64,000 nucleotides of DNA, taken from contig CAJMNM010000016.1 in assembly GCA_905214795.1 (NCBI GenBank), forward strand, positions 1-64,000, read 5' to 3'. A program made the translations under genes and the position numbers. This document shows positions 1 through 7,546 of the stretch, piece after piece. This stretch comes from an uncultured bacterium. GTDB lineage: Bacteria; Bacteroidota; Bacteroidia; Bacteroidales; Bacteroidaceae. Below the pieces are notes generated by a model. The model was not told where the DNA came from. It searched no databases and was given only the letters and a program-made list of their open reading frames with translations. The stretch's first letter is position 1; every line of letters starts with the position of its first letter.

Positions 1-97
1 ATACACAACCTTAATGGATATTACCACATTAAACTATAACATTTGAAATGTCAGCTATTTTTTTGAATAGAAAATATGATTATACATATTTTTTTAT

Positions 98-105
98 TAC
101 TTTTG
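98..105 (+). promoter_or_regulatory. Bacteroidetes -7 box before first lipoprotein
   Basis: TACTTTTG matches the Bacteroidetes -7 consensus TAnnTTTG and lies 27 bp before the ATG at 132. No convincing -33 TTTG sits at the usual spacing. Confidence 0.5.
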
Positions 106-131
106 CATAGTTAATGAAAAACAAATAAAAT

Positions 132-743
132 ATGAAAAAGATTTTTTATTTTTTAACCCTTACATTTATGTCTGTATTGGTTAGTTGTTCAAATGATTCA
201 GAGATTATTATTGAAAATTTAAGTCGAGATCAAACTCATGACTATATTTCCATTGAAGAACTTTTTCAAGAGGACTCCGTAATTTTTAGAGGTTGGGAAT
301 CCTCTTCTAAAGAGTCTTTCACACCAAAGACAAGATCTTCAGTAAACACAATTACACTTTACGGATACACGTCTTTGCTTAGTACTGGAAATAGGAAAGT
401 TATACTTGGTAGCCAGTTAGCAGGCCTTATGGGGATTACGAATCAAATATATATAGCAGAAAATATAACGGCATATCAAAACATAAGAATAGAAGGACTT
501 AACGATAATACTTCTTTTTTTGCTACTGTAACTTCACCATTATGTGGTATTGATCCTAATAGTACAAATTTTGAACGAGGATATTCTGCTTCTTCAGCTG
601 ATCCAGATGGAAATATTAGATTAGCATCAAAATGTGTTCATGTTATTAGTGATTTGTCTGGTAGGAGTTATGACCTATGGTATCCTTGTAGACCATCAGA
701 ATTTCAATGGATATATAGATTGATCAACATAACAGATAATTAA
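132..743 (+). CDS. hypothetical lipoprotein, 203 aa
   Basis: The N-terminus is a lipoprotein signal peptide: KK, a hydrophobic stretch and the lipobox LVSC with Cys19, so the product should be anchored in the inner or outer membrane facing outward. The mature part is Ser/Thr/Asn-rich with no motif I recognise. It contains two further cysteines around residues 138 and 167 that could pair. It lies 9 bp before a second small lipoprotein gene, and the two probably form one transcript from the -7 box at 98-105, ending at the terminator at 1288-1317. Base composition is AT-rich compared with the TonB receptor downstream, as is usual for accessory lipoproteins. Function unknown. Confidence 0.8.
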   Translation: MKKIFYFLTLTFMSVLVSCSNDSEIIIENLSRDQTHDYISIEELFQEDSVIFRGWESSSKESFTPKTRSSVNTITLYGYTSLLSTGNRKVILGSQLAGLMGITNQIYIAENITAYQNIRIEGLNDNTSFFATVTSPLCGIDPNSTNFERGYSASSADPDGNIRLASKCVHVISDLSGRSYDLWYPCRPSEFQWIYRLINITDN

Positions 744-752
744 TATTATATA

Positions 753-1280
753 ATGAGGGGCATTATGTGTAATAAGAATATATGCAAGGTAATATTATTT
801 CTCCTCCTTTTCACATGTTTATCTTGTGGAAAAGAAGAAGTACGCAATACTTCCATTAAAATTCTCGTAAAACATGTTTTTGCCCCTTTTGTTACCAATA
901 CGGGGCCTTCGTCACCTATAGATTGGCCTGGTTCTGCATCTTCTGAGATTAAAATAATAAATTCTCAACAAGAATTTATTAATAATATCCCTTCAGAAGT
1001 TATTAAAGAAGATTCGTGCATCAGAAATATTAATTATAATAGTAATAGTCTGATTTCCATAAAATACCTCTCTAATTATAAACCAGACAAAATAGAATAT
1101 AAAATATCAAAAAATGAAGAGAATGATATTTCTATAATGCAAAACATCTATGTTACCGAGCCTTTGTATGTTTATGGCTATTATATTATGTCTAACGTAG
1201 TAACTGAAAAATTGGACACTTATAATAAAATAACTATGATGCAATCGTATCGTTTTAATGAAACCGCTGAAACAGAATAA
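753..1280 (+). CDS. hypothetical lipoprotein, 175 aa
   Basis: A signal peptide with a lipobox (LSCG, Cys near residue 25 from the first ATG) predicts a lipoprotein. Two in-frame starts exist, at 753 and 765. Both leave a usable signal peptide, and the later one gives a more standard short n-region. The mature protein is Asn/Ile/Lys-rich and has no recognised domain. The gene follows the preceding lipoprotein gene by 9 bp and is closed by a strong hairpin plus T-run at 1288-1317, so the pair is a two-gene operon. Function unknown. Confidence 0.78.
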   Translation: MRGIMCNKNICKVILFLLLFTCLSCGKEEVRNTSIKILVKHVFAPFVTNTGPSSPIDWPGSASSEIKIINSQQEFINNIPSEVIKEDSCIRNINYNSNSLISIKYLSNYKPDKIEYKISKNEENDISIMQNIYVTEPLYVYGYYIMSNVVTEKLDTYNKITMMQSYRFNETAETE

Positions 1281-1287
1281 TGCTCAA

Positions 1288-1317
1288 CCTATTTCCCAAC
1301 CAGGAAATAGGTTTTTT
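1288..1317 (+). terminator. rho-independent terminator after lipoprotein pair
   Basis: CCTATTTCC at 1288-1296 pairs with GGAAATAGG at 1303-1311 across a 6-nt loop, followed by six T residues. The stop codon of the upstream gene is 8 bp before the stem. Confidence 0.85.
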
Positions 1318-1718
1318 AATATAAATAGAATTTGAATTTATGATTTGAATATTTTTAACAATCTTCCCCAAATGTCGTATTGCTCACAATCATAAAAACA
1401 GCGACCTGTGCTGCCATAAATTAAAAAAACAAAGACATGCATAGCTGCCGTGATTTCAAATTTAAATGACTGGCAGAGGGTGAAAAAATATTCCATGAAA
1501 TGATTCACACCTAACTAACTTACTCCAAATAAAACACGCGATACACTGTAAACAAGCATCGATTATTTTATAATAACCTGAATCACATAAGAATATGTGA
1601 TAAAAATAAGAAACAGATTCTGTCATACTGGTTATAGAATCTGTAATCCGGGTATATGGAAATCGGAAGTTTTGCCATATCTTTGCATTGTAAAAAACAC
1701 AATTATAATCAGAAAAGA
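1318..1718 (+). promoter_or_regulatory. regulatory region of TonB receptor operon
   Basis: This 400-bp AT-rich stretch has no convincing gene. Near its right end are two small inverted repeats (ATCACAT 1582-1588 with ATGTGAT 1595-1601; CAGATTCT 1614-1621 with AGAATCTG 1636-1643), the 16-bp motif AATCTGTAATCCGGGT at 1638-1653, and a -7 box TATCTTTG at 1678-1685. A nearly identical 16-mer precedes the promoter at 4798. The annotated long open frame from 1656 starts upstream of the probable transcription start, which supports the later ATG at 1719. Confidence 0.6.
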
Positions 1719-3629
1719 ATGAAGAAGACACAACGAATGACCAACATTCTCTTTGTTTGCCTTATCGGTGTGACACCAATAAACATCAACGCACAAGAGA
1801 AAAAAGCGGATACAGCGAGAATACATAAAATAGACGAGGTTGTTATCACCGGCACACGTAACGAGACCGACGTGCGCCACCTGTCTCAAACAGTATCCGT
1901 TGTCAATCGTCAGCAGATAGAGAACGCCATGCAGCCTTCGCTGCTTCCCATACTCACCGAACAGATTCCCGGACTGTTTGTCACGTCCCGCGGCATAATG
2001 GGCTATGGTGTATCCGACGGCGCGGCCGGAGGCATCTCACTACGTGGCCTGGGAGGCGGCTCCGCCCGTCTGATGGTGATGATAGACGGCCATCCGCAAT
2101 ATGCCGGTATCTTCGGCCACCCCATAGCCGACGCATACCAGTCGTTTCTGGCCGAGCGCGTAGAAGTGTTGCGCGGACCGGCATCCGTACTTTACGGTTC
2201 AAACGCCATGGGCGGTGTCATCAACATCGTTACCCGCAAAATGCAGCAGGACGGCGTGAGCACCAATCTCCATGCAGGCTACGGCTCATACAATACACTG
2301 GAAACAGAGCTGACCAACCGCATCCGTAAAGGTCGTTTCTCCAGCGTCATCTCCGGCTCATATAACCGTACAGACGGCCACCGTGCCGACATGTCTTTTG
2401 AGCAATATGGCGGTTATGCCAAACTGGGATATGAAATGACAGACCACTGGAATCTGCGGGGCGATGTCAATGTCACCCATTTCAATGCCTCCTATCCCGG
2501 CCCCGTCAGCGCCCCTTTACTCGACGGCGACCAGCGTATCACCCGTGGTATGACTTCAGCCGCCATTGAGAATCACTATAAGAAAACCACCGGAACACTG
2601 AGTTTCTTCTATAACTGGGGAAACCACTGGATTAACGACGGATACACCCCCTCAAAAGGTGAAGGACCGCAAGACGACCGTTTCCGTTCACACGACAACA
2701 TGATGGGTATCTCGCTTTACCAGTGTACCCAATTCTTCAAAGGCAACCACGTCACATTAGGATTTGACTGGTTCCGCTACGGCGGCCACGCATGGAGTGA
2801 ATATGTCAGCGGCGAGAAAGCCGGCACAGAAGATGAACTGGTAGACAAACGGGAAGACGAGCTGGCCGGCTACATCGACATCCGTCAGGACCTTGCCTCA
2901 TGGCTTACATTAAACGCCGGACTGCGTGCCGACCATCATTCACGCATCGGTATGGAATGGGTTCCGCAGGCCGGACTGGCATTCCATCTGCCACATGCGC
3001 TCGAATTAAAAGCTTCTGCCTCAAAAGGCTTCCGCTACCCTATTCTCCGTGAGATGTATATGTTTCCTCCCCAAAACCCGGATCTTAAACCGGAATCGAT
3101 GTGGAACTACGAGATTGCCCTCTCACAAAAACTGCTTGACGGACGTCTGTATTATGGTGTCAACGTGTTCTATATAGACGGAAAGAATCTGATTCTCACC
3201 CTGCCCAATCCTAACGGTACCGGCAAACTGAACCAGAATTCAGGCAAGATTGACAATACCGGAATAGAAGCGCAGGCCGCATGGCGTATAGACCGCAACT
3301 GGTCTGTGGACGGTAATTACAGCTACCTGCACATGGAAAATCCGGTCATTGCCGCACCGGAACACAAACTTTACGCCGGCGGCAATTTCTCACAAGGCCG
3401 ATGGAACGTATCGACCGGTGTGCTTTACATCGCCGGACTTTACACACAAACCGCTCCGGTACAGAAAGAAAACTTCGTGCTGTGGAACCTGCGCGCATCT
3501 GTCCGCGTCACCGACTGGCTCGACATCTGGGCACGCGGAGAGAATCTGCTTGCACAGAAATATGAAATCAACGCCGGCTACCCCATGCCACGCGCAACCG
3601 TCATGGCCGGATTCAACGTCCGTTTTTAA
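1719..3629 (+). CDS. TonB-dependent outer membrane receptor
   Basis: A signal peptide (cut probably after NINAQ) is followed by a plug domain with the TonB-box-like stretch DEVVITGTR, the plug signatures LRGL and VLRGPASVLYGSNAMGGVIN, and a 22-stranded barrel ending in a terminal Phe (FNVRF). At 636 aa it has the size of classic siderophore, haem or cobalamin receptors, not of SusC proteins, and no SusD follows. I chose the ATG at 1719 because the earlier in-frame ATG at 1656 lies upstream of the -7 box at 1678-1685. The next gene, an exported DUF362 protein, starts 35 bp downstream and is probably co-transcribed, so the pair likely handles a metal or metal-containing ligand. The substrate cannot be named from the sequence. 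Confidence 0.93.
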   Translation: MKKTQRMTNILFVCLIGVTPININAQEKKADTARIHKIDEVVITGTRNETDVRHLSQTVSVVNRQQIENAMQPSLLPILTEQIPGLFVTSRGIMGYGVSDGAAGGISLRGLGGGSARLMVMIDGHPQYAGIFGHPIADAYQSFLAERVEVLRGPASVLYGSNAMGGVINIVTRKMQQDGVSTNLHAGYGSYNTLETELTNRIRKGRFSSVISGSYNRTDGHRADMSFEQYGGYAKLGYEMTDHWNLRGDVNVTHFNASYPGPVSAPLLDGDQRITRGMTSAAIENHYKKTTGTLSFFYNWGNHWINDGYTPSKGEGPQDDRFRSHDNMMGISLYQCTQFFKGNHVTLGFDWFRYGGHAWSEYVSGEKAGTEDELVDKREDELAGYIDIRQDLASWLTLNAGLRADHHSRIGMEWVPQAGLAFHLPHALELKASASKGFRYPILREMYMFPPQNPDLKPESMWNYEIALSQKLLDGRLYYGVNVFYIDGKNLILTLPNPNGTGKLNQNSGKIDNTGIEAQAAWRIDRNWSVDGNYSYLHMENPVIAAPEHKLYAGGNFSQGRWNVSTGVLYIAGLYTQTAPVQKENFVLWNLRASVRVTDWLDIWARGENLLAQKYEINAGYPMPRATVMAGFNVRF

Positions 3630-3664
3630 CCGCGTCCGTTCACCCTCAAACAAAGCATATAAAA

Positions 3665-4648
3665 ATGAAAAGAAATTTTATAACCGTTCTACTGTGCGCG
3701 CTGTTCGCATTCACGCTGGGCGCAAGCGCACACAACAACCAAACAAGCGTCAGCGCACAATCATCAAAGACCGGCAGTGAGTCACTGCCCAAAGTGTATA
3801 TGTTCAAACATATCTCATCTGAAAATCTCGTCAAGATTTACGAGGCCCTCGGACGTGAGGCAAAAGGCAAAGTTGCGGTCAAGCTTTCCACCGGCGAGCC
3901 CGGAGGGCACAACTTCCTTCAGCCCGAACTGATTAAGGCACTCGTTCAAAAAGTAAACGGCATCATCGTAGAATGCAATACCGCATACGGAGGCGGCCGC
4001 TCAAATACAGAGAGCCATCTGAAAGCGGCCGAAGACCACGGCTTTACCGCTATCGCAAAAGTTGATATTATGGACGCCGAGGGGGAAACCGAACTGCCCG
4101 TAAAAGGCGGCAGACATCTGACCCGTGACATAGTGGGTAAGAATTATCTGAACTATGACTTCACCATTATTCTTTCCCATTTCAAAGGTCATGCCATGGG
4201 CGGGTTCGGTGGCGCCATAAAAAACATGTCCATAGGCATTGCTTCTTCAAACGGTAAACGTCTGATTCACTCTGCTGGTGCCAGCACCACAAGCTGGGGC
4301 AATCCCAAACAGGATGATTTCCTTGAGTCAATGGCCGAGGCCGCCAAAGCCGTAGCCGACCACTGTGGTGAAAACATCCTCTACATCAGTGTAGCCAACA
4401 ACCTGTCTGTAGACTGCGACTGTGATTCGTCGCCCGAGGACCCTAAAATGGGCGACATCGGCATTCTGGCCTCACTCGACCCCGTTGCTCTCGACCGTGC
4501 CTGCACAGACCTGGTCCGTTCTTCAGCCGATCATGGTAAAATCCATCTGATAGAGCGCATAGACTCGCGCCACGGCATGCACACACTGGAACATGCAGAA
4601 GCAATCGGACTGGGCAGTCAGAAATACCAACTCATCACGCTCGATTAA
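3665..4648 (+). CDS. exported DUF362 domain protein
   Basis: A Sec signal peptide (about 22 residues, ending ASA) precedes a DUF362 domain, recognised from the early KVAVKLSTGEPG stretch, the central SHFKGHAMGGFGGAIKNMSIGIAS motif and the C-terminal LASLDPVALDRA segment. DUF362 proteins are often linked to iron-sulphur clusters. Here a Cys-rich stretch (VDCDCDSSPED) lies in the C-terminal third, but there is no separate ferredoxin domain. The gene follows the TonB receptor by 35 bp and is closed by the terminator at 4673-4716. A periplasmic role in processing or binding the ligand taken up by the receptor is an inference from position only. Confidence 0.85.
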   Translation: MKRNFITVLLCALFAFTLGASAHNNQTSVSAQSSKTGSESLPKVYMFKHISSENLVKIYEALGREAKGKVAVKLSTGEPGGHNFLQPELIKALVQKVNGIIVECNTAYGGGRSNTESHLKAAEDHGFTAIAKVDIMDAEGETELPVKGGRHLTRDIVGKNYLNYDFTIILSHFKGHAMGGFGGAIKNMSIGIASSNGKRLIHSAGASTTSWGNPKQDDFLESMAEAAKAVADHCGENILYISVANNLSVDCDCDSSPEDPKMGDIGILASLDPVALDRACTDLVRSSADHGKIHLIERIDSRHGMHTLEHAEAIGLGSQKYQLITLD

Positions 4649-4672
4649 TCTTAACCTGTCTCACTATATAGA

Positions 4673-4716
4673 ATCTCCGGAAAAGGTCAGTCAAACTTTC
4701 TTCCGGAGATTTTTTT
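4673..4716 (+). terminator. rho-independent terminator of receptor operon
   Basis: ATCTCCGGAA (4673-4682) pairs perfectly with TTCCGGAGAT (4701-4710) and is followed by a run of T residues. Confidence 0.9.
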
Positions 4717-4736
4717 AGGTAATTTCTTCATTTTAA

Positions 4737-4805
4737 AATCTGTAATCGGGGTTATAACATCCGGAATTTGTATACCGTTTGTTCTCGCTTCAAACATTAT
4801 CTTTG
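4737..4805 (+). promoter_or_regulatory. promoter with shared upstream motif
   Basis: A -7 box TATCTTTG lies at 4798-4805, with a possible -33 TTTG at 4778-4781. Upstream, AATCTGTAATCGGGGT at 4737-4752 matches 15 of 16 bases of the element at 1638-1653 in front of the TonB receptor. Further similarity follows (ATCCGGAATTTG here, ATCGGAAGTTTTG there). A shared activator or repressor site is the simplest reading. Confidence 0.6.
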
Positions 4806-4854
4806 CAAAGTAACCAAGCAGCACAAATAACTCTCACCCCATAAAAACAGACTT

Positions 4855-5472
4855 ATGAAAACACTTGCCTTTTATCTGCTCACACTATTGACGTTTGTAT
4901 CACTCCCGGCCTGTAGTCCGGGCGAGGAATATACCATCCCTCCCGTTACCGAACAGCAAGGTCAGAACGGCGACAACACGGCCGACGGTCAACCGGAAGA
5001 CAATGAAAACACCAACAACAGCCAGCCGGACAGTGACAATAACGAAGAAGAAGAAAACAATCAGGAAAATAACGAAGAAAACAATAATAACGAGGATATC
5101 ATGGAAAACAATAAAATCAAGCTTACGGTAAACGGCCGCTCGTTTACCGCCACACTGGTGGAAAACTCATCAACCGAAGCATTAAAGGAACTGTTAAAAA
5201 AGGGCGATTTAGATATCTGCATGAGTGACTACGGAGACATGGAGAAAGTCGGTTCACTCGGTACGTCGCTTCCCAGAAACGACCGTCAGACCACAACCGG
5301 CCCCGGTGATTTGATTCTATATCTAGGCAGTTCTTTCGTGATTTACTATGATACGAACTCATGGAACTTCACACGTCTGGGCAAGGTTGACCAGGTAACC
5401 ACCCGCGAAGAAATGCTCGCGCTTTTAGGCGGAAGAGGTGACGTTACCGTTACGCTGTCTATTAGAAAATAA
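4855..5472 (+). CDS. lipoprotein with cyclophilin-like domain
   Basis: The signal peptide ends in a lipobox-like LPAC (Cys20). Residues about 25-85 are a low-complexity Asn/Glu/Asp/Gln linker, and the last 120 residues form a cyclophilin-like fold domain of the small TM1367 type (start KIKLTVNGRSFTATLVEN; middle PGDLILYLGSSFVIYYD; end FTRLGKVDQV). Such domains lack the proline isomerase residues of true cyclophilins and their role is mostly unknown. The gene has its own promoter, which shares a 16-bp motif with that of the TonB receptor operon, so a common regulon and a surface or periplasmic role alongside the receptor are plausible. Confidence 0.82.
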   Translation: MKTLAFYLLTLLTFVSLPACSPGEEYTIPPVTEQQGQNGDNTADGQPEDNENTNNSQPDSDNNEEEENNQENNEENNNNEDIMENNKIKLTVNGRSFTATLVENSSTEALKELLKKGDLDICMSDYGDMEKVGSLGTSLPRNDRQTTTGPGDLILYLGSSFVIYYDTNSWNFTRLGKVDQVTTREEMLALLGGRGDVTVTLSIRK

Positions 5473-5478
5473 ATTTAC

Positions 5479-5557
5479 ATTCCGCTTGCATGGTGTCAGG
5501 CGGAATATCTTCATGTTATAAAAAGACGGGCATCGTCACCAGTCCAAGTGGCGATGC
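5479..5557 (+). terminator. two hairpins after lipoprotein gene
   Basis: ATTCCGC (5479-5485) pairs with GCGGAAT (5500-5506), and a 10-bp stem GCATCGTCAC (5530-5539) pairs with GTGGCGATGC (5548-5557, one G-T wobble). The first is a likely terminator although its T-run is poor. The second is unexplained. Confidence 0.45.
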
Positions 5558-5783
5558 AACCACCTTGCACAGCAAGAACAGCACCGTTCACAACGGTTGT
5601 CCCATGCTTTTTCCCAAAAGAGTTTATTTTTTCATTTTATCCTTCACCCCTTCACATTCACGATTAAGATGCTGAACTGAAATGTGTTGCGTGTGAAGGA
5701 TGGTATTCACAAGTCCTTCACATAAGATTCACATTTAAACCGAAAAATGTATTAATTTTTTACTCGTTAATTTTGAAACGCAT

Positions 5784-5914
5784 ACGGTTACGAATTTTTT
5801 TTCATACGGTTACGAATCCAATCCTGCACTTTACAAATATTTTTCCGCACGGTTACGGTGAAACTCGCAACCGTACCAAAATATATTTCTGCACGGTTAC
5901 GAAGAAAAAACCAG
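5784..5914 (+). repeat. six ~22-bp iteron-like direct repeats
   Basis: The word ACGGTTACGAA recurs at 5784, 5806, 5849 and 5893, with degenerate copies at 5828 (ACTTTACAAA) and 5870 (ACCGTACCAAA). The starts are 22, 22, 21, 21 and 23 bp apart, so all copies lie on the same face of the helix. A further very weak copy may start at 5762. The spacing pattern is that of an iteron array or tandem operator. A -7 box follows at 5944-5951. Confidence 0.7.
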
Positions 5915-5943
5915 AGAAAAAATTCATTTTTATAAAAATTTAA

Positions 5944-5951
5944 TACTTTTG
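5944..5951 (+). promoter_or_regulatory. -7 box downstream of iteron array
   Basis: TACTTTTG matches TAnnTTTG exactly, 30 bp after the last repeat. Transcription would start near 5958 and run through the GTGAAGG cluster. Confidence 0.5.
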
Positions 5952-6021
5952 TAGTCTGTAAAACCGGTTAAGCGGCATAAAAGGACGGACACTTTCAATA
6001 AAGAAAGATGTCGCGGACAGG

Positions 6022-6105
6022 ATGACATCTGTGAAGGATGATGTGAAGGACACTGTGCAGAATGTGAAGGATGTGAAGGACAGCCCTTCACACATAACAT
6101 ATTGA
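6022..6105 (+). CDS. possible 27-aa VKD-repeat peptide
   Basis: A short open frame starting ATG at 6022 and ending TGA at 6105 translates the GTGAAGGA words in frame as repeated Val-Lys-Asp (MTSVKDDVKDTVQNVKDVKD, then 7 residues). It lies 70 bp after the -7 box. No clear ribosome-binding site is visible, and Bacteroidetes often use none. The repeat may be selected as DNA or RNA and not as protein. Confidence 0.2.
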   Translation: MTSVKDDVKDTVQNVKDVKDSPSHITY

Positions 6106-6149
6106 TTTAATTTTGATTACATAGCATTGTGAAGGGGTGAAGGATAAAA

Positions 6150-6346
6150 ACAGAATTTTACTTTATAGGGTAAATCCGACCAAATGCCGGCATCAATCTG
6201 TTCATTTCTGCCTCTCACAGCAGACACAGTTGCAAATATGCTGTTTTTCCAGAAAAAGCAGTTTTCCTAATATCAGAGATTATGCCCTGTTGCTCATTGC
6301 ACACCAAGTATAAATATTTACAAAACCAAGTCTGCTATTTGAATAA
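6150..6346 (+). other. intergenic, no clear signal
   Basis: AT-rich spacer. The only visible structure is an imperfect hairpin around 6240-6262 (CTGTTTTT facing AAAAAGCAG). No TAnnTTTG box was found just before the next gene. Confidence 0.3.
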
Positions 6347-6946
6347 ATGAAACCAAATACTGAAATATCTACTCCGAACACCGATTGCGCCTGTCACTCC
6401 GTTACGGCCACATGGTTACCCCGTCTGAAGGGCAGAATATCCAAGGCTCAGATTTCCTATCTTGCCGCCACGCTCCACCATGACGAGGACGGCATATATA
6501 CACTGTTGAGCATCATGTCGGACAATTCGGACAGCAGAACCGCCTTTAATGCGGCCCGGATACTCTCCAATCTGTCAACCGAGGATAAAGACATTTATCT
6601 GTCACCGAAAACAAGCGAACTGACAGAACTGGCTCTCTCGGCACAGGACGCTCAGAACCAGAGGGCATATTTCAGCATACTGGCAGACATGCCGCACACT
6701 GACGAAGGCAATATGGCGCTGTTGGACTTCTGTATGACTCACATCACCGACACCAAGATGAGTCTGGCCTGCCGCTCTTACATGATAAAAATTGCGGTCG
6801 GTTTGTGCAGACCTTATCCGGAACTGATGAACGAACTGGAAATCTGTCTGGACCTGTTGCCTGCGGGACTGCCTCCCAGCCTGTCGGCTGCCAAGAACAA
6901 CGCCTTGCGGCATATATGGAAGGCATTGCACAAAAAGGTACGATAA
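6347..6946 (+). CDS. helical (HEAT-like) hypothetical protein, 199 aa
   Basis: A cytoplasmic protein without signal peptide or membrane segment. It is predicted to be almost entirely helical, with repeated units of paired amphipathic helices (for example SRTAFNAARILSNLS and SLACRSYMIKIAVGL), which resembles HEAT or ARM repeats. A two-Cys cluster (CACH) lies near residue 14. The codon use is GC-richer than the island to its right, so it looks like resident chromosome. The gene stands alone between the structured block and a 600-bp spacer. Function unknown. Confidence 0.72.
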   Translation: MKPNTEISTPNTDCACHSVTATWLPRLKGRISKAQISYLAATLHHDEDGIYTLLSIMSDNSDSRTAFNAARILSNLSTEDKDIYLSPKTSELTELALSAQDAQNQRAYFSILADMPHTDEGNMALLDFCMTHITDTKMSLACRSYMIKIAVGLCRPYPELMNELEICLDLLPAGLPPSLSAAKNNALRHIWKALHKKVR

Positions 6947-7546
6947 TCTTTTTGTGTAATGCCTGTTTCTATTCTTTACTCCGGATTTATTATCGTATAA
7001 AAACCCGTCAATAAACGGACAGACAAGACAGAAAGAATATAGTAACCTCTATATCATCGCTTCTGTTGATTTGATTAAATATAGCAACAAGCATGTGCTA
7101 AAGAATCCGCTACCCTCATGCGTACAGAAGCGGCAATCATATTCTCCGGTTATGCTTTTTGGTAAAGATACCCCCATCCATAATTCTTCCCTCCTATTCG
7201 GCCAACCAAGATAAACCATCTCGTATTCTTCCGGTTTCAATTACCCGAACTGAGATGCCCGTTTTCCAAAACAACACAGAAAACGGCAAACAAAATAAAC
7301 ATTCTGAAAACAAATAAATTCTTGTAGCTCTTTTTGAGAATCATATACCAAAAACGCTTATATTAATAGTTGTTTTACAACAACAAATGTAAGCGTAAAA
7401 GGATTGAAAGATTCAACAGCATATCTGCACGGAACAACCCTTGAAATGTAGTCTGCACATATAACTGTTTTGTTATCCATTTTGATTCTTTTATCCCCAA
7501 TATACCTGAATTTATATCTAATCAGGAAACAATAAAATACAAAAAT
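6947..7546. other. 600-bp spacer before recombinase; nested hairpin
   Basis: No gene is supported here. At 7354-7396 a long nested hairpin can form: ACGCTTATATT (7354-7364) faces AATGTAAGCGT (7386-7396) with one mismatch, enclosing GTTGT-TTT-ACAAC. It could be a cruciform, a protein-binding site for the recombinase, or a terminator. No TAnnTTTG box was found close to the recombinase start. Confidence 0.35.

Larger units (their letters stand above)
5635..6149. repeat. 515-bp block bounded by 22-bp inverted repeats
   Basis: The 22 bases at 5635-5656 are the exact reverse complement of 6128-6149 (core CCTTCACCCCTTCACA). Between them the heptamer GTGAAGG or its complement occurs repeatedly: starts at 5641, 5649, 5693, 5715, 6031, 6043, 6064, 6073, 6085, 6129 and 6137. 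Some copies form local hairpins (5692-5722; 6072-6092). The block also contains a row of about 22-bp repeats and a consensus -7 box. It encodes no normal gene. It could be a small non-autonomous mobile element, a remnant of a larger accessory module, or a structured regulatory RNA locus. I do not recognise it. Confidence 0.65.

Noticed and set aside
1656..1718. Earlier start of the TonB receptor gene
   Set aside because: The ATG at 1656 lies before the -7 box at 1678-1685, and its extra residues spoil the signal peptide.
5641..6143. CRISPR array from the GTGAAGG words
   Set aside because: The unit is only 7 bp, spacing is irregular and both orientations occur.
7049..7240. 63-aa open frame on the minus strand before the recombinase
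   Set aside because: No promoter, no family features, isolated. Treated as chance.
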